Positions 1-5,272 of a DNA stretch of 5,860 bases are shown piece by piece (within the stretch, counting starts at the first letter, position 1; each line of letters starts with the position of its first letter). The position numbers and the translations under genes were made by a program. This stretch comes from Nitrospirota bacterium (GTDB lineage Bacteria; Nitrospirota; Nitrospiria; JACQBZ01): the NCBI GenBank assembly GCA_016198945.1, contig JACQHO010000183.1, positions 1-5,860 of the forward strand, in the 5' to 3' direction. Under the pieces are notes generated by a model. The model saw only the letters and a list, made by a program, of their open reading frames with translations, made no database searches and was not told where the DNA came from.

Positions 1-684
1 CGCGGCGGGCGGGCGGGTTGAAGGCAATCCCCCGATTTCCCGATGCTGACTTCCGTTCATCAATCGAAGGCCGACCCGGTCCGAGGCCGGATCGCTTAGA
101 AGAGTTCCTTCCTGTGCCAGGATCAGGGTGGGTTGAGCGGCATCCCGGAGGTCGTAAATGACGATGCCTTTCATCCGGGTAGGAGACGGCATCTCGTCCA
201 CATAGATCATCATGCCTTCCAGTGTTTCATTAAAAAGGCCGGGCTCCAGCCCGAGGGAGAATTCCTGCTTTAAAAGATTGATCGCGGCCGTTTTCATGGA
301 CCGACCGATCCAAGGTTGGGCCCAGACCGACAGGCTGAAAGTGATGACAAATGCGAGGATCGTGAAAACCTGAACCGGAGCGGCCAACCGGAAAAGACCG
401 ACGCCGCCGGCCATCAGGGCCGTGATTTCGTGATCGGCCGTCAGTCGCGAGAAGCCGATGATCGTGGCGATCAAGACGCCCATGGGGATCGCGATCACCA
501 GGAAGGCCGGAAGCAGATAGACGAAAATCTTGAGGATCGTCGTGAGCGAGACGCCTTTATTGAGAAAGAGCTCCGTCAATCGCACCATCTGTTCGGTGAG
601 GAGAATCATCATCAATGCCGAAAGGACGAGGCTGAACGGAACGAGAAGTTCCAGGAAGATATAACGGTCGATGAGTTTTACCAT
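1..684 (-). CDS. lptF: LPS export ABC transporter permease, LptF/LptG (YjgP/YjgQ) family, 5' part only
   Basis: The first 228 residues of an inner-membrane permease that, in the LptB2FG complex, extracts lipopolysaccharide from the inner membrane and passes it to the periplasmic Lpt bridge. It opens MVKLIDRYIFLELLVPF, the usual start of the family. Hydrophobic segments lie at about residues 12-30, 50-76 and 100-121. Between the second and third is the cytoplasmic loop with RLTADHEITAL (80-90), matching the family pattern of an Arg-Leu followed by an acidic Glu-Ile-Ala-Leu stretch that contacts LptB. From about residue 140 the chain becomes polar and strand-rich (FNETLEGMMIYVDE, IVIYDLRD), as in the periplasmic jellyroll. 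Family members run about 350-400 residues, so the rest lies beyond the left edge. The start is ATG at 684 with AGGA a few bases upstream. LptF is preferred over LptG from overall resemblance only. It is divergent from the cold-shock unit. Confidence 0.85.
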   Translation of the reverse strand, partial: MVKLIDRYIFLELLVPFSLVLSALMMILLTEQMVRLTELFLNKGVSLTTILKIFVYLLPAFLVIAIPMGVLIATIIGFSRLTADHEITALMAGGVGLFRLAAPVQVFTILAFVITFSLSVWAQPWIGRSMKTAAINLLKQEFSLGLEPGLFNETLEGMMIYVDEMPSPTRMKGIVIYDLRDAAQPTLILAQEGTLLSDPASDRVGLRLMNGSQHREIGGLPSTRPPAA

Positions 685-692
685 ACGATCCT

Positions 693-721
693 TTTATAAC
701 GGAATCCGGCCGATTTGTAAA
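693..721 (-). promoter_or_regulatory. Sigma70-type promoter for lptF
   Basis: On the minus strand TTTACA (721-716) and TATAAA (698-693) are separated by exactly 17 bases, each hexamer matching 5 of 6 consensus positions. A start point about 7 bases after the -10 would fall at about 686, only 0-3 bases before the lptF ATG at 684. The AGGA ribosome-binding-like sequence (692-689) would then be largely upstream of the transcript. Either lptF has an almost leaderless mRNA from this promoter, or the real promoter lies further upstream and this match is chance. Confidence 0.6.
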
Positions 722-750
722 GGAGGCCGGCCGGGAGCCCGCCGTCGCGG

Positions 751-789
751 AAAAAAATCTTGACAAGATAAAATGACTGTGTTACTTAT
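751..789 (+). promoter_or_regulatory. Promoter candidate for the cold-shock leader
   Basis: A run of seven A residues (751-757), UP-element-like, sits directly before a perfect TTGACA (760-765). The -10 is not consensus: the best-placed hexamers are ACTTAT (784-789, 18-base spacer) or TACTTA (783-788, 17-base spacer), matching only 3 and 2 of 6 positions. TAAAAT (769-774) is a better hexamer but has no -35 at the right distance. Transcription would start near 795 and give a leader of roughly 180 nt before the csp GTG, similar in length to the long leader of E. coli cspA. The strong -35 and A-tract support a promoter; the exact -10 is uncertain. Confidence 0.5.
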
Positions 790-925
790 GGCTCGGTTGC
801 CGTGCCGATGTTCGATGAGCCTGTCGACCGGCAGGCGGGTGCGCCGTTGTATTTTGGATGCCAAAAAGAGGCTGATCGTTTTAAGATATAGACCGCGGGG
901 GTCGTCATGCTCCGCGGTTTTTTAT
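790..925 (+). ncRNA. Structured csp leader or independent small RNA (candidate)
   Basis: This stretch lies between the TTGACA promoter and the end of a terminator-like hairpin and has no convincing gene. Several inverted repeats follow one another: GGCTC (790-794) with GAGCC (817-821), CGGC (829-832) with GCCG (843-846), and a perfect TTTTGG-ATG-CCAAAA hairpin (852-866). It ends at the GC-rich hairpin with a T-tract (892-926). The short direct repeat CGATGTTCGATG (806-817) lies in the first element. The region could be the 5' leader of the cold-shock mRNA or a free RNA of about 130 nt. It matches no RNA family I can name. The structures are read by eye, without folding energies. Confidence 0.4.
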
Positions 926-926
926 T
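890..926 (+). terminator. Intrinsic-terminator-like hairpin upstream of csp
   Basis: ACCGCGG (892-898) pairs perfectly with CCGCGGT (912-918). The stem can be extended inward by a G-T and a G-C pair and outward by a G-T and an A-T pair. A T-run follows at once (TTTTTT within 918-923, then ATTTT). This is a classical factor-independent terminator layout, but it sits about 50 bases before the csp start, between the gene and its likely promoter. It could end a small RNA or act as an attenuator in the leader. No upstream sequence that pairs convincingly with the stem arms (an antiterminator) was found. Confidence 0.65.
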
Positions 927-974
927 TTCGGCCCGGCGGGTCTTGCGTGATGGCTGAACAGAAAGGGGGGACAC

Positions 975-1184
975 GTGAAAAACAAAGGAACCGTGAAGTG
1001 GTTTAACGACCGGAAGGGATTCGGGTTCATTAAGCTGGAGGACGGCAAAGATGTCTTTGTGCATTATTCCGCGTTGCAGGGGGACGGTTTTAAAACATTA
1101 AAGGAGGGTGAATCGGTCGAGTTTGAAGTTGTGGACGGCGCCAAAGGGCCGCAGGCGGCCAACGTGGTGCGTCTGTCCGCGTGA
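975..1184 (+). CDS. Cold-shock protein, CspA family
   Basis: A complete 69-residue single-domain cold-shock protein, a five-stranded OB-fold that binds single-stranded RNA and DNA and acts as an RNA chaperone, melting secondary structure and in some homologues causing antitermination. It contains the expected nucleic-acid-binding surface: KWFN (8-11), RNP1 as KGFGFI (14-19) and RNP2 as VFVHY (27-31), with the conserved GPQAANV near the C-terminus (58-64). Length is typical for the family. The start is GTG at 975, supported by AAAGGGGGG four bases upstream and by the family N-terminus; no in-frame alternative fits better. It has a long leader containing a terminator-like hairpin, and a lipoprotein gene follows 31 bases after its stop. 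Whether it is cold-induced or constitutive cannot be told from sequence; several Csp paralogues are usual in a genome. Confidence 0.95.
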   Translation: MKNKGTVKWFNDRKGFGFIKLEDGKDVFVHYSALQGDGFKTLKEGESVEFEVVDGAKGPQAANVVRLSA

Positions 1185-1215
1185 TGGATCACTGCTCTAT
1201 TACAGGGGAGGCCTC

Positions 1216-1344
1216 ATGAAAAAGGGAATCGTAATAGCACTGCTGCTTTTGGCGGCCGGAAATTTCCTTCTAACGGGTTGTTACAGCAAACCTCCGGGAT
1301 CCGAACCCGAAAAGTCTTCAAACGAATCCTCCGAAAAGCAGTAG
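1216..1344 (+). CDS. Small lipoprotein precursor of unknown function
   Basis: A 42-residue protein with a lipoprotein signal peptide: basic MKKG start, hydrophobic core IVIALLLLAAGNF, and lipobox LTGC with the acceptor Cys at 22. After processing only 21 residues remain, hydrophilic and rich in Ser, Glu, Lys and Pro, with no recognisable domain. Tyr at +2 of the mature protein (no Asp) would favour export to the outer membrane by Lol rules, which are known mainly from enterobacteria. The reading frame stays open upstream to an ATG at 1108 inside csp, but the ATG at 1216 is chosen because GGGGAGG lies just before it and the signal peptide begins there. It follows csp by 31 bases with no evident promoter and is followed by a strong terminator, so it is probably co-transcribed with csp. 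It may be a short tethered peptide with no enzymatic role. Confidence 0.75.
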   Translation: MKKGIVIALLLLAAGNFLLTGCYSKPPGSEPEKSSNESSEKQ

Positions 1345-1357
1345 TCTCCGCTTTCTC

Positions 1358-1393
1358 AAAGGCCTATCCGCCGAGGTGGATAGGCCTTTTTCT
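1358..1393 (+). terminator. Rho-independent terminator ending the csp-lipoprotein unit
   Basis: A perfect 12-bp stem, AAAGGCCTATCC (1358-1369) with GGATAGGCCTTT (1378-1389), closes an 8-base loop and runs into TTTTT (1387-1391). It begins 13 bases after the lipoprotein stop codon. The minus-strand side lacks a proper T-run, so it should work mainly in the plus direction. Confidence 0.92.
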
Positions 1394-1422
1394 GTCTTCA
1401 AGATTAATCCGCGTCGGTTCGG

Positions 1423-1451
1423 TTGACTTCCATACTAACATCTGGTATTCT
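1423..1451 (+). promoter_or_regulatory. Extended -10 promoter for the TPR-ATPase unit
   Basis: TTGACT (1423-1428) and TATTCT (1446-1451) are separated by 17 bases, with TG at 1443-1444 forming an extended -10 (TGGTATTCT). The expected start is near 1458, giving a leader of about 22 nt before the TTG at 1480. It lies between the preceding terminator and the TPR gene, so it marks a new transcription unit. Confidence 0.7.
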
Positions 1452-1469
1452 TTAGAAAAATTGTATTCC

Positions 1470-1482
1470 GAGGTCCGAGTTG
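1470..1482 (+). promoter_or_regulatory. Ribosome-binding site deciding a TTG start
   Basis: GAGG (1470-1473) lies six bases before TTG (1480-1482). An in-frame TAG at 1453-1455 and the absence of any other start codon between it and 1480 leave TTG as the only upstream choice. The next in-frame ATG (1522, residue 15) has no ribosome-binding-like sequence and would cut into the first TPR helix. Confidence 0.7.
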
Positions 1483-4440
1483 GCTGATAAAGCGAAAATT
1501 TTACAAAACGCCCAGCGCTATATGGCGAAGGGCCAGATTGACAAGGCGATCGACGAATGGCAGAAATTGATTTCGGAATCTCCGAACGATGGGAATATTT
1601 ATAACACCATCGGAGATCTGCTGCTCAAGAAAAACGACCTACCCAAGGCGGTTGATACCTATCTCAAAGGGGCGGAGGTGTTCCATACCGCCGGATTTTC
1701 CCTTAAAACGATCGCGATCTATAAGAAACTGATCAAGCTTGTTCCCCAACGAATTGATATTATTATAAAACTCGGCGATCTGAATGCCGAGCGCGGATTG
1801 ACCGGCAACGCGATTGAGGACTATCTCACCGCCGCCAAACAGTATTCTCAGGAAGGAAATGTCAAAGAGGCTCTGGACGTTTACCGGAAAATCGCAAACC
1901 TGGACCCTTCCAATACCGCGATCCGTATGAAGCTGGCCGAGCTCTGTTTAAAAGAGGGGATGCAGCAGGATGCGGTCGGGGAATTCGTAAAAATTCTCGA
2001 GTCTTATCTCCAGACCAACCAGAGAAATGAGGCCGAGATTCTCTGCCAGCGGATTCTAAAACTCGACCCCAAAAACGAAGCGGCCCGGAAACTGACGGGC
2101 CAGTCGGCAGACGGGGATGCGGCTGTCTCCCAAGCCGAGCCTGAATCAAAGGAACAGCTTCTCTCACGAATAGACGGTTCGATCGAAAAAAACCTGCTGG
2201 ACGATGCCCAAAAACTTTTAAGCCAATTCATGGAACGGAATCCTGATAACCCGGTCGGGCCGCACAGGCTCGGAACGGTTTTCATGAAGTCCGGGAAAAA
2301 AAACGAGGCTTTTGAAATGTTTAAAACGGCCGCGCGCCGTTATCTTGAGCTTGCAGAATACGGTCAGGCCGGCAAATTAATGAAGGATTATCTCGAGACG
2401 GACCCCGACCGTATTGAGGCGCATATGTTGTTGGCCGACGTGTACGAGAAGGGAGGAAATCCGCACCTGGCCGTTTCGTCCTATGCCCATGTCATCGATG
2501 AGTATCTGGCTTCCGGGGAACCGGCACAGGCCCGGGGTCTGTACATCAAGATCAAAACGCTTGAAGCCCAGCATCGCGATGTTCGGCGGTTGAAGCATGC
2601 CTTTGAAACGGCCGAGGTTTCTCAAGTCCGTCCCGCACCGACCGAGGAAGCCCCTGCGCCTGAAACCGCGGATGTCTTGCCGCCGACCCCCGCAGCATCT
2701 GTTTCACCTTTGGAGCCCGCGACGGAAGCCGTTCCGACTCCGGTTGAACCGGCACCCGCGGCCGACCCGGCCGCGCTTCACAGTCTTTTCATGGAAGCCG
2801 AGGTTTATTTAAAATACGGATTGTCGAGCAAGGCGATGGAACAACTTCAACAGGTTCTCGCCATGGATCCCGACAATGAAACGGCTCACGTGCAGTTGAA
2901 GGACATCTACAAAAGCGAGGGGCAGACCGAGAAGGCTGTTGCGGAATGTTTTTGCCTGATGGAAATCTATAAGAAGACGGACAATCCGGATCGCCGGGCC
3001 GCTGTTTTGGAGGAAGCCAAAGGACTCGATCCGGAAAATCCGCGCATTCGGGAAGCCACGGACCTGGCCCCGCTTCTTGATAGCGGCCGCATGAAAGCGA
3101 TCTTGGATGAACCGCCGATTGCATCCAAAGCGGCCCCGCCCTCTTTGGAAGTTGACCGCGAGGATCGGGAACCCGCGGTTTCGGCGGCAAGCTCGGCCGA
3201 GATTTCGTCCGGCTCGCTCCAGGCCGGGGAGGATGTCTCTGAACAAATGGCCGAAGCCGATTTCTATTATCAGCAGGGACTCCGGGATGAGGCCAAAAAG
3301 ATGTATGAGCTGATCCTTGCGCTCCAGCCGGATCATCCGGGCGCTCAAGGGAAATTGGATGCGATTGCGACCGAAGAAACCCTCGAAAAGGAAAAGATAG
3401 CCCAAGAGATCAAACGCGCCGAGGCCGCTGCCAAACCGTTACTGAAGCCGGCCGAACCCATCCCCGCGTCTGTTCAAAAGCCCAAAGAGCCGAAACCGGT
3501 CCAGGCAAAGTCGGCGGATGAGCAGATGCTGGATGAGGAGTTGGATAAATCCTTTGCGCCGTTCATGAGCGGGGAGACGGAAGAATCGGTCGAGACTGCG
3601 GATCGAGCCGGCGCTCCAACCCCTGAAGATGCCGATGGGATGGTGGATCTGGAGGCGCTTCTGAAGGAAGAAGACGTTCCGCAGGCACGGCCGCAAAAGA
3701 GGGCGTCTCCATTAAAGGAAGCCGGAGAAGACAAGGAAGAGTTCGTTGATTTGTCCGGTATGATAGATGAGGAAGTCAAGCAAGACGTTGAAAAATTTGT
3801 TGCGGGTGTTCCATCGGAGGAGGAATCGGTCAGCGAGCAGCTGGACAGTATTTTCTCCGAATTCCAAAAAGATGCGCAGGAGCAGATCGACGATATCGAT
3901 CATGAAACCCATTACAATCTTGGAATCGCCTATAAGGAGATGGGACTTCTCAATGAAGCCATGATCGAATTCAAGCAGTCCATGAAGGGGCCGGACCGGT
4001 TTATTGATTCCTGTAACATGCTGGCCGCCTGCCATCAGGAGAACGGAAATGATCCCGCCGCGATCGAACTGTTGGAACGCGCCTTGTCCGATCCGCGATG
4101 CGAAGAGACGCAGGCCGGCTGGCTTCGTTACGATCTGGCCTCCCTGTATGAGAAGGGATCGCGTTTGGAGGAAGCCCTCGGCCTTTTTAATGAAATCGCC
4201 CGTTCGGACCGGAATTTCAAGGATGTGGCCCTTCGCATCGAAACGCTGGAAGGCCTTCTCGGTAAACCGAAGAAGAAAATCAAGGCGACCCGGGAGGTTG
4301 CAGAGGAGGATGAAGATGTGGATGCCATGATGGAACGCGTCTTCGGCGAGTCTTCACCCGGCCCCAAGGCAAAAAGCGCCCCGGCCGCCGCCGGCCCCAA
4401 AGAGGATGCAAAGAAGAAAGATCGAATATCGTATTTATAG
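1480..4440 (+). CDS. Large cytoplasmic multi-block TPR protein
   Basis: A 986-residue tetratricopeptide-repeat protein, probably a scaffold for protein-protein contacts; its partners are unknown. There is no signal peptide and no membrane-length hydrophobic segment, so it should be cytoplasmic. TPR-like helix pairs occur in five blocks: about 4-199, 224-364, 432-520, a single repeat at 590-626, and 807-925. The first two blocks alternate full 34-residue repeats with short units of about 20 residues ending in forms of LDPxN. Between blocks are Pro/Ala/Glu-rich linkers (about 381-431, 541-588, 650-720) and an acidic stretch with two similar VDL motifs (722-732, 756-765). The C-terminal block carries HYNLGIAYKEMGLLNEAMIEF (811-831 region), a segment common in deltaproteobacterial TPR proteins. 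The chain ends in a Lys/Ala/Pro tail and KKKDRISYL. The start is TTG. It is followed after 6 bases by an AAA ATPase, which it may scaffold or regulate. MshN of MSHA pilus loci is a functional analogy, but MshN is membrane-anchored and shorter. Confidence 0.92.
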   Translation: MADKAKILQNAQRYMAKGQIDKAIDEWQKLISESPNDGNIYNTIGDLLLKKNDLPKAVDTYLKGAEVFHTAGFSLKTIAIYKKLIKLVPQRIDIIIKLGDLNAERGLTGNAIEDYLTAAKQYSQEGNVKEALDVYRKIANLDPSNTAIRMKLAELCLKEGMQQDAVGEFVKILESYLQTNQRNEAEILCQRILKLDPKNEAARKLTGQSADGDAAVSQAEPESKEQLLSRIDGSIEKNLLDDAQKLLSQFMERNPDNPVGPHRLGTVFMKSGKKNEAFEMFKTAARRYLELAEYGQAGKLMKDYLETDPDRIEAHMLLADVYEKGGNPHLAVSSYAHVIDEYLASGEPAQARGLYIKIKTLEAQHRDVRRLKHAFETAEVSQVRPAPTEEAPAPETADVLPPTPAASVSPLEPATEAVPTPVEPAPAADPAALHSLFMEAEVYLKYGLSSKAMEQLQQVLAMDPDNETAHVQLKDIYKSEGQTEKAVAECFCLMEIYKKTDNPDRRAAVLEEAKGLDPENPRIREATDLAPLLDSGRMKAILDEPPIASKAAPPSLEVDREDREPAVSAASSAEISSGSLQAGEDVSEQMAEADFYYQQGLRDEAKKMYELILALQPDHPGAQGKLDAIATEETLEKEKIAQEIKRAEAAAKPLLKPAEPIPASVQKPKEPKPVQAKSADEQMLDEELDKSFAPFMSGETEESVETADRAGAPTPEDADGMVDLEALLKEEDVPQARPQKRASPLKEAGEDKEEFVDLSGMIDEEVKQDVEKFVAGVPSEEESVSEQLDSIFSEFQKDAQEQIDDIDHETHYNLGIAYKEMGLLNEAMIEFKQSMKGPDRFIDSCNMLAACHQENGNDPAAIELLERALSDPRCEETQAGWLRYDLASLYEKGSRLEEALGLFNEIARSDRNFKDVALRIETLEGLLGKPKKKIKATREVAEEDEDVDAMMERVFGESSPGPKAKSAPAAAGPKEDAKKKDRISYL

Positions 4441-4449
4441 GGGCTGATG
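4439..4449 (+). promoter_or_regulatory. Ribosome-binding site overlapping the TPR stop codon
   Basis: AGGGG (4439-4443) overlaps the TPR stop codon TAG (4438-4440) and lies three bases before the ATPase ATG (4447). The arrangement suggests that ribosomes finishing the TPR gene feed translation of the ATPase, keeping the two products in proportion. Confidence 0.6.
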
Positions 4450-5265
4450 AGCTATCTTGAACATTACAATCTGAATGAAGAGCCGTTTTCGATCTCGGTC
4501 GACAACCGCTTCTATTACAATAGCAAGCATCATGCCGAAGCGCTGATCCGGCTCAAGTATGCGGCCGAGCAGCGGAAGGGGCTGGCGTTGCTGGTCGGGG
4601 ACATCGGGGCCGGAAAAACCACGCTGGCCCGCCGGCTTTTGGACGAGCTGGATGAAGCCAGTTACGAGTCGGCGCTTTTGATCGTGATTCACAGCGCGGT
4701 CACCTCGGAATGGCTTCTTCGCAAGATTGCGGCCCAGTTGGGCGTTGAGAAGCCGTCCGAGGCGAAAACGGATCTGCTGGGCCAGTTGTACAACCGCCTG
4801 GCTGAAATTCACGACAAAAAGAAAAAGGCCGTGGTCCTGATCGATGAAGCCCAGATGCTCCAGAACAAAGAGGTGATGGAAGAGTTTCGAGGCATCCTGA
4901 ACATCGAGTTGGACGGCCACAAGCTGATCACCTTCATTTTATTCGGGTTGCAGGAGATGGACCAGCACCTTGCGCTGGATGAACCGTTGCGGCAGCGGGT
5001 GGCGATCCGGTTTCATCTTCCGGCCTTCACGGAAGAGGCCACCGAGGAGTACATGAAATACCGGCTCCAGATCGCCGGCTGCAAAAAAGAGCTCTTCACG
5101 AAGACGGCCTACTCCGCGGTTCATCAATATTCGAAAGGCATTCCCCGGTTGATCAACACCCTCTGCGACAACGCCCTCCTCGAAGGATACCTTCGCAAAA
5201 AGGATCGCATCGATCACGACATGATTCGTGAAATTGCGATCGATCTGAAACTGGCGACGAAATAA
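4447..5265 (+). CDS. AAA ATPase of the ExeA/GspA-MshM type
   Basis: A complete 272-residue P-loop ATPase. The N-terminus (MSYLEHYNLNEEPF, then RFYYNSKHHAEAL) is the typical opening of the ExeA/GspA family and of exosortase-associated ATPases. Visible motifs are Walker A GDIGAGKTT (51-59), Walker B VVLIDEAQ (129-136), a sensor-1 region ILFGLQEM (164-171) where many ExeA proteins have a GQPEL-like sequence, LRQRVAIRF (181-189) with candidate arginine-finger residues, and a lid helix GIPRLINTLCDNALL (231-245) with a sensor-2 Arg at 234. Unlike full-length ExeA (about 550 residues) it has no transmembrane segment and no peptidoglycan-binding domain, so it resembles MshM and looks cytoplasmic. Its tight coupling to the TPR gene suggests a joint role in assembling an envelope structure such as a pilus, secretion or polysaccharide system; that is inference. 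All nucleotide-binding residues appear intact. Confidence 0.93.
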   Translation: MSYLEHYNLNEEPFSISVDNRFYYNSKHHAEALIRLKYAAEQRKGLALLVGDIGAGKTTLARRLLDELDEASYESALLIVIHSAVTSEWLLRKIAAQLGVEKPSEAKTDLLGQLYNRLAEIHDKKKKAVVLIDEAQMLQNKEVMEEFRGILNIELDGHKLITFILFGLQEMDQHLALDEPLRQRVAIRFHLPAFTEEATEEYMKYRLQIAGCKKELFTKTAYSAVHQYSKGIPRLINTLCDNALLEGYLRKKDRIDHDMIREIAIDLKLATK

Positions 5266-5272
5266 GACCGGA

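Noticed and set aside
1..20. GGGC tandem run at the left edge as a repeat element
   Set aside because: Only about three short units are present and they are in frame within lptF coding Pro and Ala, so GC-rich coding sequence explains them.
316..699. 127-codon plus-strand ORF opposite lptF
   Set aside because: Its product is an unusually polar stretch of Asp, Arg, Glu and His, the antisense of a hydrophobic membrane protein, and it overlaps the lptF start.
724..743. GC-rich palindromic stretch (GGCCGGCC and CGGG-AG-CCCG) as a terminator or operator
   Set aside because: The arms are very short, no T-run follows, and it is equally well explained by base composition between two divergent promoters.
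852..866. TTTTGGATGCCAAAA hairpin as a terminator
   Set aside because: It is followed by A-rich sequence, not a T-run, on the plus strand, and there is no T-run on the minus-strand side either.
773..1006. 77-codon plus-strand ORF over the csp leader
   Set aside because: It runs through the leader hairpins and terminator into csp in another frame, has no ribosome-binding site and no recognisable product.
1108..1215. Upstream extension of the lipoprotein ORF to an ATG inside csp
   Set aside because: The added residues overlap csp in another frame and would put the signal peptide in mid-protein. The ATG at 1216 has a good ribosome-binding site and a standard signal peptide start.
2809..3405. 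198-codon minus-strand ORF opposite the TPR gene, and a 133-codon one beside it
   Set aside because: They lie wholly within a well-supported TPR gene. Their translations show no domain and look like antisense of repeat-coding DNA.
4429..4458. SYL at the end of the TPR protein and SYL at the start of the ATPase, as a possible duplication or fusion scar
   Set aside because: The codons differ between the two copies and the ATPase start is the normal family N-terminus, so this looks like coincidence.
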